From assembly GCA_018993155.1 (NCBI GenBank), contig JAGKSX010000041.1:21085-85084 (forward strand): 64,000 nucleotides of DNA, given 5' to 3'. The translations under genes and the position numbers were made by a program. Origin of the DNA: Hydrogenophaga sp. (lineage in GTDB: Bacteria; Pseudomonadota; Gammaproteobacteria; Burkholderiales; Burkholderiaceae_C). Positions 17,183 to 25,329 of the stretch are shown one piece after another. The notes under the pieces are model-generated. The model did no database searches. It worked only from the letters and a program-made list of their open reading frames with translations, and was not told where the DNA came from. Position 1 is the first letter of the stretch; each line of letters begins with the position of its first letter.

Positions 17183-19276
17183 GTGAACTACATCGGGACC
17201 GACATCGGCGGCACCTTCACCGACCTTGTCTACCTTTCTGACGAAGGCGACGTGCGCATCTTCAAGGCGCTGACCACCCCGGACGACCGCACGCAAGGCG
17301 TCATCGACGCCATGCGGCTCGCGGCCGAGGCCGACGGCATCAGCCTGGACCAGCTGATCGAGCAGCTCGGCTACTTCGCCCATGGGACGACGGCCGCGAC
17401 CAACGCCTTCATCGAGCGCAAGGGCGCGCGCACCGGCCTGCTGGCCACCCGGGGCTTCGAGGACACCCTGCGCATCCAGCGCGCGATGGGCGGCTGGATC
17501 GGCCTGCCTTCGCACGAGATCTCCCACTTCTCCAAGCGCCACGTCCCCACGCCCATCATCCCGAGCGACCTCATCGAGGGCATCGTGGAGCGCGTCGACT
17601 ACAAGGGCGGCGTGATCGTGGCGCTCGACGAGGCGGCGGCCCGCCAGTCGATCCGCGCGCTGATCGCCAAGGGCGTGGAGGCGATCGCGATCAGCTTGCT
17701 CTGGTCCTTCCGCAATCCCGCGCACGAGCAGCGCCTGGTGGCCCTGGTGGAAGAAGAGGCCCCGGGCATGTTCGTCACCGCGTCCTCCAGCCTGGTGCCC
17801 ATCATCGGCGAGTACGAGCGCACCTCGACGACGGCGATCAACGCCTACCTGGGCCCGGTGATCCACCGCTACATCAACGGCCTCGAAGCCTCGATCCGCA
17901 AGTTCGGCTTCAACGGCCCGATCTCCATCATGGAGTCCGGCGGCGGCGTGCTGCCCGCCTCGGAGGCCGCGTTCCAAGCCGCCAACCTCATGACCTCGGG
18001 CCCGGCCGGTGGCGTGCTCGCGTCGCAGAAGCTCGGCGAACTGCTGGGCTACCCCAACGTGCTGACGGCCGACATGGGCGGCACCAGCTTCGACGTGGGC
18101 CTGATCGTGAACGGGCAGCCGCTGCTGGAAACCGTGCGCGAGGTCGGGCGCTTCCACGTGGCGCTGCCTTCGATCAAGGTCACGGCCATCGGCGCTGGCG
18201 GCGGCTCGATCGCGCGGGTGGTCGACGGCCACCTGCATGTCGGCCCCGAGAGCGCGGGCTCGACCCCGGGGCCGGCCTGCTACGGCCGCGGCGGCGTGGA
18301 GCCCACCATCACCGACGCGGACGTGGTGCTGGGCATCATCGACGCGAAGTACTTCCTGGGTGGCCGCATGAAGCTGGACGTGGCTGCCGCGCATGAGGCG
18401 GTGCGCAAGCACGTCGCCGAGCCGCTGGGGCTGACGGTGGCGCAGGCCGCGGCCGGCATCCGCGAAGTGGCCAACAACCAGATGGCCGACCTGCTGCGCC
18501 GCGTGACCCTGCGCGCCGGCTACGACCCGCGCGATTTCGTGCTCATGGCCTATGGCGGCGCGGGCGCCACGCACGCGCACCAGTACGCCGAGGTCGCCGG
18601 TATCGGCACGGTGGTGGTTCCGAGCACGGGCCCGGCGCACTCCGCCTTCGGCACTGTCACGGGCGACCGCCACCGCTCCTTCTCCCTGGCCATCGGGCAA
18701 CACGCGCCGGCGCGCTTCAAGAAGGCCTCAGACCACGTGGACCCTGCCGTGCTCAACCGGGGCTTCGACCAGATCGAAACCCGCGCGAGAGACGCGCTCG
18801 GCGAAGGTGTGTCCATCCACCGCTACATCGGCATGCGCTTTCGCCAGCAGGTGCACGAGATCGGCATCCCGGCCCCGGCCGGCGTGCTGCAGGCCAAGGA
18901 CGTCGACGCGCTGGTCGACACCTTCGAGGCCGAGTACGAGCGCATCTACGGCAAGAACACCGCGCTGCGCATCTCGGGCGTGGAATTCACCGTGGTGCGC
19001 GTCGAAGCCACCTCGCCGGTCATCCGCCCGACGCCGCGCCACGTGGACGGGACGGGCCGCTCCAACAAGCCCTGTGGCCGGCGCCAGGTGTACTTCTTCG
19101 GCACCGACTTCGTGGACGCCGACATCTACCGCAGCGAGGACGTGGGCCCCGGCCACGCGATCGCTGGCCCCGCCATCGTCGAGCGGCCGGACACCACCAT
19201 CGTCGTCGGCCCGGGCCAGGTCGCCGAGATGGAGCCCTACGGCAATTTCCTGATCCGCATTCAACCCAGCCACTGA
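17183..19276 (+). CDS. Hydantoinase A / acetone-carboxylase-type ATP-binding subunit
   Basis: The 697-residue protein is of the HyuA/5-oxoprolinase/acetone and acetophenone carboxylase superfamily: an ASKHA-fold ATPase that phosphorylates a carbonyl group. Phosphate-loop motifs are GTDIGGTFTDLVYL (5-18) and LTADMGGTSFDVGLI (near 300). Also visible are HGTTAATNAFIERKGARTGLLATRGF and AYGGAGATHAHQYA. GTG 17183 has GGAGA nine bases upstream. It pairs with the HyuB-type gene at 19290. Members either hydrolyse lactam/hydantoin rings with ATP or carboxylate ketones; the gamma-like tail on its partner favours carboxylase-type chemistry here, but I cannot decide from sequence. Confidence 0.87.
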   Translation: MNYIGTDIGGTFTDLVYLSDEGDVRIFKALTTPDDRTQGVIDAMRLAAEADGISLDQLIEQLGYFAHGTTAATNAFIERKGARTGLLATRGFEDTLRIQRAMGGWIGLPSHEISHFSKRHVPTPIIPSDLIEGIVERVDYKGGVIVALDEAAARQSIRALIAKGVEAIAISLLWSFRNPAHEQRLVALVEEEAPGMFVTASSSLVPIIGEYERTSTTAINAYLGPVIHRYINGLEASIRKFGFNGPISIMESGGGVLPASEAAFQAANLMTSGPAGGVLASQKLGELLGYPNVLTADMGGTSFDVGLIVNGQPLLETVREVGRFHVALPSIKVTAIGAGGGSIARVVDGHLHVGPESAGSTPGPACYGRGGVEPTITDADVVLGIIDAKYFLGGRMKLDVAAAHEAVRKHVAEPLGLTVAQAAAGIREVANNQMADLLRRVTLRAGYDPRDFVLMAYGGAGATHAHQYAEVAGIGTVVVPSTGPAHSAFGTVTGDRHRSFSLAIGQHAPARFKKASDHVDPAVLNRGFDQIETRARDALGEGVSIHRYIGMRFRQQVHEIGIPAPAGVLQAKDVDALVDTFEAEYERIYGKNTALRISGVEFTVVRVEATSPVIRPTPRHVDGTGRSNKPCGRRQVYFFGTDFVDADIYRSEDVGPGHAIAGPAIVERPDTTIVVGPGQVAEMEPYGNFLIRIQPSH

Positions 19277-19289
19277 AGCGAGAGGCACC

Positions 19290-21479
19290 ATGAGCAACGT
19301 ATTCGAGTACCAAAAGAAAGACGTCGACGCCGTCACCTTCGAGGTGATCCGCCACCGACTCCTGTCGATCACCGACGAACAGGCGAGCACGCTGGCCTCC
19401 GTGTCGGGCTCAGCCCTCGTGAACGAGGCAACCGACTTCAACACCGGCCTCTACCGCGCGTTTGGCGAGGTCGTCACCATGGGCAAGACGGTGACCTTCC
19501 ACGCCGCCTCGCTCTCGCTGATGGTCAAGCACGTCATCGAAGACTGCGAACAGACCGTGGGCATCCACGAGGGCGACATGTTCATCGTGAACCACCCGCA
19601 CAAGGGCGCGCTGCACTGCCCGGACATCGGGATCCTGGCCCCGATCTTCGTGGAGGGCCGCCGCATCGGCTGGACCGGGGCTTGCGCCCACCAGCTGGAC
19701 GTGGGCGGCATGGTGCCCGGCAGCTTCGCCTCCATGGCCAAGGACATTCGCCAGGAAGGCATGCTGATCCCGCCGGTGAAACTGGTGGACCGGGGCGAGC
19801 TGCGCAGCGATGTGCTGAACTTCATCACCGGCATGTCGCGCCTGCCGACCAACATCAGCCTGGACCTCAAAGGCCTGATGGCAGCCAACCACATCGGCAT
19901 CAAGAGCCTGCTCGACACCGTGCGCAAGTACGGCGTGGAAACCGTGCTTACCGTGATGGACGGCATGATGGACCTCTCCGAATCGAAGATGCGCAAGCGC
20001 CTGCTCGAGTTGCCCGATGGGGTCTTCCGCGCGCAGGCCTTCCTGGACCACGACGGCTTCGAGAACAAGATCTACAAGATCCACGTCGAACTGCGCAAGC
20101 AGGGCGAGAAGATCGTCTTCGACTACACCGGCTCGGACGCCCAGGCGCCCGGTTTCGTGAACGCCACGCGCACCGGCCTGCTGGCCGGCATCTACGCGGG
20201 CATCCTGCCCATCATCGCCTACGACCTGCCCTGGAACGACGGCCTGCTGCGCCCGCTGGAGGTGCTGTCCACCGAGGGCTCCATCGTCTCCTGCAAGTTC
20301 CCGGCGCCCTGCAGCCAGGGCCCGCTGGGCGCGATGTGGCTGATCGAGGTCACGACCACTGAAGTGATGTCCAAGCTGATGGCCAGCCACCCGGATTACC
20401 TTCGCGAAGCCCAGGCCGCACCGGCCAGCGGCCCGGACCTGTTCCACATCCACGGGCAGAACCAGTACGGCGAGCCCGCGACGGCGCCCATCCTCGAAGT
20501 GATGCTCTCCGGCGGCGGCGCCTATGCGCACCGCGACGGCATCAGCGTCTCGGGGCAACGCAACATCACGGCCGGCAAGGCCCCCAACGTGGAGGCCACC
20601 GAGCTGAAGCTGCCGGTGCTCTACCTGTACCGCCGCATCATCACCGACAGTTCCGGCGCGGGCGCCTCGGTCGGCGGCCAGGCGGCCGGCGCGGCCTTCG
20701 TGCTGCACGGGGTCGACGAGGTCGAGTCGCTGGTGGCCTGCCATGGCTACGAGTCGCCCACCTCGCGCGGCCTCTTCGGTGGTTATCCCAGCGGCTGCAA
20801 CCACCGCCGGCTGCTGCGGCATTCGAACATCCGCGCGCTGATGCAGGACGGCATCTTCCCGGACCGCCTGGACGGCATCGAGGGCGACGAGACCGTGTTC
20901 ACCGCCAAGCCACCGGAGTTCCCTTTCGAGCGCAACGACGTCTACGAGTGCAACCCCACCGCTGGTGGAGGCTGGGGCGACCCGCTGCGCCGCGAGCCGG
21001 CGCGGGTGGCCGACGATGTGGCCCAGGGCGTGTTCTCCGAGGCGGTGGCCAAGACCATCTTCGGCGTGGTGGTGACGGACGGGCGCCTCGACGCGGCGGC
21101 GACCGAAGAGCGACGTCGCCACATCCGCGCGTCGCGTCTGCAGTGGACGGCGGCGCGCGCGCTGCCCGGCAAACTCCGCTTCGACAAGCGCGACGGCGTC
21201 AAAGCCATCGTCGGCGACGTGGCCCGTTTGCAGCGCGGGGCCGACGGTGCCTACTTCGTCTGCGAAGCCTGCGACACGGCGGTCGCGCCGGCGGGCGAGA
21301 ACTGGAAGGACTACGCGCGCCAGCACGTGGCGCAGCCCGCCGACCTGGGCCCGCGCGTGAAGGTGCACCAGGACCTCGAAGTGGTGGAGCACGCCTGCCC
21401 GCATTGCGCGCAACTGCTCGACGTGGAAGTGCGCCGCAAAGGGGAAGCCTGCCTGTTCGACATCGAGGTGGCCGCATGA
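19290..21479 (+). CDS. Hydantoinase B-type subunit fused to an acetone-carboxylase gamma-like zinc domain
   Basis: The 729-residue protein is a HyuB-family subunit for about the first 610 residues (TDFNTGLYRAFGEVVTMG, VNHPHKGALHCPDIGIL with likely metal histidines, ending AGGGWGDPLRREPARVADDVAQG). About 100 extra residues follow. They carry two cysteine pairs, C658-x2-C661 and C703-x2-C706, in CEACDTAV and CPHCAQLLDVEV, closely resembling the separate gamma subunit of acetone carboxylase (AcxC). So one chain seems to combine the beta-type and gamma-type subunits. The stop overlaps the next ATG (ATGA). The ordinary HyuB of hydantoinases lacks this tail. Confidence 0.85.
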   Translation: MSNVFEYQKKDVDAVTFEVIRHRLLSITDEQASTLASVSGSALVNEATDFNTGLYRAFGEVVTMGKTVTFHAASLSLMVKHVIEDCEQTVGIHEGDMFIVNHPHKGALHCPDIGILAPIFVEGRRIGWTGACAHQLDVGGMVPGSFASMAKDIRQEGMLIPPVKLVDRGELRSDVLNFITGMSRLPTNISLDLKGLMAANHIGIKSLLDTVRKYGVETVLTVMDGMMDLSESKMRKRLLELPDGVFRAQAFLDHDGFENKIYKIHVELRKQGEKIVFDYTGSDAQAPGFVNATRTGLLAGIYAGILPIIAYDLPWNDGLLRPLEVLSTEGSIVSCKFPAPCSQGPLGAMWLIEVTTTEVMSKLMASHPDYLREAQAAPASGPDLFHIHGQNQYGEPATAPILEVMLSGGGAYAHRDGISVSGQRNITAGKAPNVEATELKLPVLYLYRRIITDSSGAGASVGGQAAGAAFVLHGVDEVESLVACHGYESPTSRGLFGGYPSGCNHRRLLRHSNIRALMQDGIFPDRLDGIEGDETVFTAKPPEFPFERNDVYECNPTAGGGWGDPLRREPARVADDVAQGVFSEAVAKTIFGVVVTDGRLDAAATEERRRHIRASRLQWTAARALPGKLRFDKRDGVKAIVGDVARLQRGADGAYFVCEACDTAVAPAGENWKDYARQHVAQPADLGPRVKVHQDLEVVEHACPHCAQLLDVEVRRKGEACLFDIEVAA

Positions 21480-22225
21480 ACGCGCGCTGGATCACGTTCC
21501 CGAGCGGCGCGGACCAGGTCCGCGCCTACCTCGCCGAGCCCCCGGGCACCGAGGTCGTGGGGGCCATCGTCTGCGCGCCCGAAAACCTGGGCGTGACCGA
21601 GCACCGGCAGGCCGAGACGCGGCGCCTGGCCGCCGAGGGCTTCATCGTGCTGACGGTGGACCCGTACAGCCGCATCGGCGGCCGCCCGCCGCAGGACCAC
21701 ACCACAGCGGAAGAGCGCCGCAGCAAGGCCTTCATCGCGGCCAGGGACGAGACGGTGGTGCCCGATTGCCAGGCCGCGCTCGCGTGGCTGCGAACCCAGC
21801 CCCGGGTGGACCCGAAGGCGATCGGTGCCGTCGGCTACTGCCTGGGCGGGGGCACGGTGCTCGCCTGGGCGGCCCAGACCCGGGACCTGGCCTGTTCGGT
21901 CGTGCTCTACGCGCTGCCGGTCATCCCGGCCGCGTACACGCCGGATGGCCAGGCCCGTTCGCGCATCGGGCTGGCACCCAAGATCGCCGCGCCCATGCAG
22001 CTGCACTTCGGCGAGGCGGACGAGGCGATCCCGCTGGACCAGGCGCAGGCCTTGAAGGCCGCGCTGGAAGCCCAGGCCCCGGTGCCTGTTGACTTCCACC
22101 TGTACCCGGGCGCGCGCCACGCCTACATGGACGACACGCTGGACCGTTACTCACCCGAAGCGGCGAAGCTGACCTACGGGCGCATGGTCGCCTTCTTCCG
22201 GGGACATCTGGAGGCACCGAAATGA
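21476..22225 (+). CDS. Dienelactone hydrolase-family protein
   Basis: The 249-residue alpha/beta-hydrolase matches the dienelactone hydrolase family: nucleophile C122 in GAVGYCLGGG, acid in FGEADEAIPLDQ and histidine H215 in GARHAYMDD, giving the Cys-Asp-His triad. VVGAIVCAPENLGVTEHRQAETRRLAAEGF is the family N-terminal motif. It may open a lactone or enol ester formed in this pathway, for example after carboxylation or ring opening; the substrate is unknown. Start ATG 21476 overlaps the HyuB stop; its own stop overlaps the next ATG, so it is in the middle of a tightly coupled operon. Confidence 0.88.
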   Translation: MNARWITFPSGADQVRAYLAEPPGTEVVGAIVCAPENLGVTEHRQAETRRLAAEGFIVLTVDPYSRIGGRPPQDHTTAEERRSKAFIAARDETVVPDCQAALAWLRTQPRVDPKAIGAVGYCLGGGTVLAWAAQTRDLACSVVLYALPVIPAAYTPDGQARSRIGLAPKIAAPMQLHFGEADEAIPLDQAQALKAALEAQAPVPVDFHLYPGARHAYMDDTLDRYSPEAAKLTYGRMVAFFRGHLEAPK

Positions 22226-23049
22226 CCGCCTCCATCGTGTGGGGCGGCGTCTGCTCGCACACCGGGGCGATGATGCGCGCGCCCAAGGCGGGCGATGGCG
22301 AGGGCGAGCGCGTCGGACGCGTGTTCGCGGCCTTCGACGAACTGGCCGAGTCGCTGCACCGCTCCGGCGCCCAGGTGCTGGTGACGGTCGCGACCGACCA
22401 CTTCCTCACCTTCGACTACGCCAACCTGCCGGTGTTCTCCCTCGGCACCGGCACGAAGTTCCGCGGCCACGGGGAGTTCGGTGTGCCGCAGCGGGACTTC
22501 GATGGCATCGACGGGCTGGGCGAGGCCGTTCACGCCTCGCTGGTGCAGGGCGGCTTCGATGTGGCCAGCGCCCGGGGCATGCCGCTGGACCACGCCTTCG
22601 CCTGCCCCCTGCAGCTGATGTTCAAGCGCCTTTCGATGCCGGTGCTCCCCCTCTACGTGAACTGCACCGTGTCACCGCTGCCCACCCACCAGCGATGCCT
22701 TGAACTGGGCAAGGCGCTTGGCCAGGCCCTGCGCGCGCAGCGCGTGGTGGAGCGCGTCGCGATCGTGGGCACGGGCGGCATCAGCCACTGGGTGGGCACG
22801 CCGCAGACCGGCACGATCAACGAGGCCTTCGACCGGCAGTTCCTCGACGACTTCACGCAGGGGCGTTTCGAGGCCATCGCGCGCTGGGACTCGGACGAGG
22901 TCATCCGCACGGCCGGCAACGGCGCGGCGGAGATCCGCAACTGGCTGGTCGCGGCCGGGGCCTTCGGCGCGCGCGCGGCAAGGTCCTTGGCCTACGAACC
23001 GGTCCGGGCCTGGAGCACGGGCATCGGCGTGCTGGAGATGCAGGCATGA
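22222..23049 (+). CDS. LigB-type class III extradiol ring-cleavage dioxygenase, catalytic subunit
   Basis: The 275-residue protein has the LigB fold (protocatechuate 4,5-dioxygenase beta, MhpB, AmnB). Likely non-haem Fe(II) ligands are H13 (CSHTGAM), H60 (VTVATDHFLTF) and E237 (AAEIRNW); H189 in GGISHWVG matches the catalytic base of LigB, and LDHAF (H124) is also conserved. It opens a catechol-type or aminophenol-type ring next to the hydroxyls with O2. The LigA-type small subunit follows immediately with an ATGA overlap, in reverse order to the classic ligA-ligB. Because a C-C hydrolase lies downstream, the ring-fission product is probably a 2-hydroxy-6-oxo-dienoate. Confidence 0.9.
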   Translation: MTASIVWGGVCSHTGAMMRAPKAGDGEGERVGRVFAAFDELAESLHRSGAQVLVTVATDHFLTFDYANLPVFSLGTGTKFRGHGEFGVPQRDFDGIDGLGEAVHASLVQGGFDVASARGMPLDHAFACPLQLMFKRLSMPVLPLYVNCTVSPLPTHQRCLELGKALGQALRAQRVVERVAIVGTGGISHWVGTPQTGTINEAFDRQFLDDFTQGRFEAIARWDSDEVIRTAGNGAAEIRNWLVAAGAFGARAARSLAYEPVRAWSTGIGVLEMQA

Positions 23050-23300
23050 ACCGGCACGCGCTCGAACGCTTCCTGTTCGATTTCGACAAGAGCGCCGCGC
23101 TGCAGAGCGCGCTGCGCGACAACCCCGAAGCCACGTTCCAGGGCTACGAACTCACGGCGGAAGAAAAGGCCGCGATCTTCGCCAAGGACGTCGCCACCCT
23201 CTACCAGTGGGGCGTCCACCCACTGCTGGTCCGCAACTTCGCTGGCACCGTGGGCGTGCGCTACGTGGCCGAGTACGCCAGGCGTGGGCTGAAACCGTAA
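23046..23300 (+). CDS. LigA-type small subunit of the extradiol dioxygenase
   Basis: This 84-residue helical protein matches the protocatechuate 4,5-dioxygenase alpha subunit (LigA) family: RFLFDFDKSAALQSALRDNP, FQGYELTAEEKAAIFAKDVATLYQWGVHPLLVRNFAG. In LigAB the small chain caps the active site of the catalytic chain and helps define substrate specificity. It is shorter than LigA (about 139 residues), missing the N-terminal part, which is usual for stand-alone members of this family. It overlaps the LigB-type gene by four bases, so stoichiometric synthesis is likely. Confidence 0.88.
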   Translation: MNRHALERFLFDFDKSAALQSALRDNPEATFQGYELTAEEKAAIFAKDVATLYQWGVHPLLVRNFAGTVGVRYVAEYARRGLKP

Positions 23301-23322
23301 ACCCATAGAAAGGAATCCCTTC

Positions 23323-24186
23323 ATGAACTCCAACCCAGTGCGTTCCCGTTGGGTCGTCGCCCAGGGCGTGCGAACCCATTACGCCGAAGCCGGCGACGGC
23401 GAGCACAAGGTGCTCGCCCTGCACGGCGGCGGAGCCGGCTCTTCCGGCGCCTCCGGCATGGGCCCGGTGCTGCCCCTGCTTGGCAACGATTTCCATGTGC
23501 TGGCGCCCGACTCGATCGGCGGCTTCGGCCTGACCGACGTGCACGCGCCCACGCCCTATGGCCTGATCAGCCGGGCCCGGCACACCGCCGACTTCATCGA
23601 CGCGCTGGCGATCGACCGCTGCAGCCTCATCGGCAATTCGCAGGGGGCCTGGGCCGGGGTCTATTACGCGATGCTGCACCCCGACCGCGTGAAGAAACTG
23701 GTCATCGTCTCCTCACTCACCATCGCCGGGTCCATGGGCATCAAGCAGGCGCCCAACGCCGCGATGAAAGCCCTCATGGGCTACGACGGCACGCGCGAAG
23801 GCATGAAGGCGCTGCTGGAGGCGCTCATCATCGACACGTCGCGCATCACGGACAAGCTGATCGATGACCGCCAGGCCGCCGCCACCCGGCCGGGCGCGCT
23901 GGACGCCTTCCGTCGCATGGCCGCGGGCATCGAGCACGTGCGCAACGACCCGGTGCTGTCGCTGCAGACCCAATGGCAGCGCGCCCTGCCCATCCTCACC
24001 GAGCGCATCCCGACCCTGATCCTCTGGGGCAAGGCCGACACCTTCGCGCTGCCCGAGACGGGCCAGGCCCTGGCGGACCTGCTGCCCGCCGCGCGCATCG
24101 AATGGGTGGAGGGCGCCGGCCACCAGGTGCAGACCGACGCGCCCGATGCCTCGGCCCGGCTCATCAGGGACTTTCTGCATGGATAG
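23323..24186 (+). CDS. Meta-cleavage product (C-C bond) hydrolase, MhpC/BphD-like
   Basis: The 287-residue alpha/beta-hydrolase has nucleophile S106 in IGNSQGAW, acid D239 in LWGKADTFALP and histidine H267 in GAGHQVQTDAP. LHGGGAGSSGAS is the oxyanion loop, and the whole pattern matches MhpC, BphD and HsaD. Such enzymes split 2-hydroxy-6-oxo-dienoates into 2-hydroxypenta-2,4-dienoate (substrate of the hydratase at 14236) and a carboxylic acid set by the ring substituent. It therefore links the ring-cleavage genes with the lower pathway. AAAGGAA precedes ATG 23323. Confidence 0.92.
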   Translation: MNSNPVRSRWVVAQGVRTHYAEAGDGEHKVLALHGGGAGSSGASGMGPVLPLLGNDFHVLAPDSIGGFGLTDVHAPTPYGLISRARHTADFIDALAIDRCSLIGNSQGAWAGVYYAMLHPDRVKKLVIVSSLTIAGSMGIKQAPNAAMKALMGYDGTREGMKALLEALIIDTSRITDKLIDDRQAAATRPGALDAFRRMAAGIEHVRNDPVLSLQTQWQRALPILTERIPTLILWGKADTFALPETGQALADLLPAARIEWVEGAGHQVQTDAPDASARLIRDFLHG

Positions 24187-24193
24187 GACCACC

Positions 24194-24574
24194 ATGCCCC
24201 AATCCGATGCCGCGCCCGAGCGCATGGCGGGCATGGTGCCCGGCGTGCGCGCCGGCGGTTTCCTGTTCCTGTCGGTGGTCCGGGGCCGGGAACCCGGCAC
24301 GGGCCGGTTTCCCGCCGATCCTCTGGAGCAGGCGCGCCTGGCGCTGAAAAACCTGTCGGAGGTGCTCAAGGCCTCGGGCGGCACGCTGGCCGACGTGGTG
24401 AAGGTCACGCTTTACCTGGGCGACCTGCGCCACCGCGACGCCTTCCACCAGGCCTGGGTGGAGGCCTTCCCGGCCGACCCCCCGGCGCGCACCGCCGTGG
24501 GCGTGGCCGACCCGAATGCCTCGCCCGGCGGCGGCGCGCTGTTCGCGCTGGACGTGATCGCCCTGGCGCGCTGA
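24194..24574 (+). CDS. RidA/YjgF-family protein
   Basis: The 126-residue protein is a RidA-family trimer subunit: GMVPGVRAGGFLFLSVVRG, FPADPLEQARLALKNLSEVLKASGGTLADVVKVTLYLGDL and PARTAVGVADP. Canonical RidA deaminates reactive enamines with an arginine in the (S/A)RxxVxVxxLP region; here PARTAVGVADP retains the arginine but not the usual LP ending. Some relatives are 2-aminomuconate deaminases in aminophenol meta-cleavage pathways, so a nitrogen-bearing intermediate is possible. ATG 24194 is used as upstream codons overlap the hydrolase gene. The stop overlaps the GntR start (TGATG). Confidence 0.85.
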   Translation: MPQSDAAPERMAGMVPGVRAGGFLFLSVVRGREPGTGRFPADPLEQARLALKNLSEVLKASGGTLADVVKVTLYLGDLRHRDAFHQAWVEAFPADPPARTAVGVADPNASPGGGALFALDVIALAR

Positions 24575-25320
24575 TGCTCGATCTGCGGTCCTTCGCGCCC
24601 CGCACCGGCGGCCCGCCGATGTACGCGCAGCTGTACGCGCTGTTCCGCCAACGCATCGAAAGCGGCGAGTGGACCGTGCACGAGCGCATTCCCGCGCTCG
24701 AGGAACTCATGGCGGAGTTCCACGTGGCGCGCGTGACCCTGCGGCACGCGCTGGGCCTGCTGGAGGCCGAGGGCCTCATCCAGCGGCAGCAGGGCCGGGG
24801 CACCTTCGTGGTGGAGAAGCCAGCCTCCAAGGTGTTCTACCGGGTGCCGCCTACCTGGGACGAGCTGCTGTCCACCGTGCCCGACATCGAATTCGACGTG
24901 CTCGAGGACGGCATGGCCGACCGCCCCCCTTCACCGGCCCACCCCATCGGCGCCGTGGCACCCGCCTACCGCTTCCTGCGCCGCCGCATGCTGCGGCACA
25001 AGGTGCCATACGGCATCGGAACGACCTACATCGAAGCCCGAGCCTATGAATCCATCGGGCACCTGCGGTTCGCCAAACCCCTGCCCATGGTCGTGCTGAA
25101 CGAGCACCTGGCCGGCGGGATCGCCTCGGCGCAGCAGACCGTGCGCGCGGCGGTCGCGGACCTGCGGACCGCGGAGTGCCTGGTGCTGGAGCCGGGGGCG
25201 CCGGTGCTGACGGTGGCCCGGTCCGCGACCGACATCGATGGTGTGCTGGTCTACGAATCGCTGGGCATCTTCCGGGGCGATTTCGTCGAGGTGCACATGC
25301 CCCTTGTCATGAACCGCTAG
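24574..25320 (+). CDS. GntR-family regulator (HutC type, UTRA domain)
   Basis: The 248-residue protein has a GntR helix-turn-helix (about 14-75; RQRIESGEWTVHERIPALEELMAEFHVARVTLRHALGLLEAEGL, wing QQGRGTFVVEKP) and a UTRA effector-binding domain (LVYESLGIFRGDFVEVHMP). It is a close paralogue of the regulator at 10276. Being co-translated with the catabolic genes (one-base overlap with the RidA gene), it would be induced together with them, the usual feedback loop of repressors. Its likely targets are the related sites at 12464 and 17069. Confidence 0.9.
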   Translation: MLDLRSFAPRTGGPPMYAQLYALFRQRIESGEWTVHERIPALEELMAEFHVARVTLRHALGLLEAEGLIQRQQGRGTFVVEKPASKVFYRVPPTWDELLSTVPDIEFDVLEDGMADRPPSPAHPIGAVAPAYRFLRRRMLRHKVPYGIGTTYIEARAYESIGHLRFAKPLPMVVLNEHLAGGIASAQQTVRAAVADLRTAECLVLEPGAPVLTVARSATDIDGVLVYESLGIFRGDFVEVHMPLVMNR

Positions 25321-25329
25321 GCCGCACCC

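Noticed and set aside
17129-18703. 524-codon open frame on the minus strand
   Set aside because: Antisense to the HyuA-type gene, whose ATP motifs are clear.
19410-21413. 667-codon open frame on the minus strand
   Set aside because: Lies wholly inside the HyuB-type gene; composition is typical of GC-driven antisense frames.
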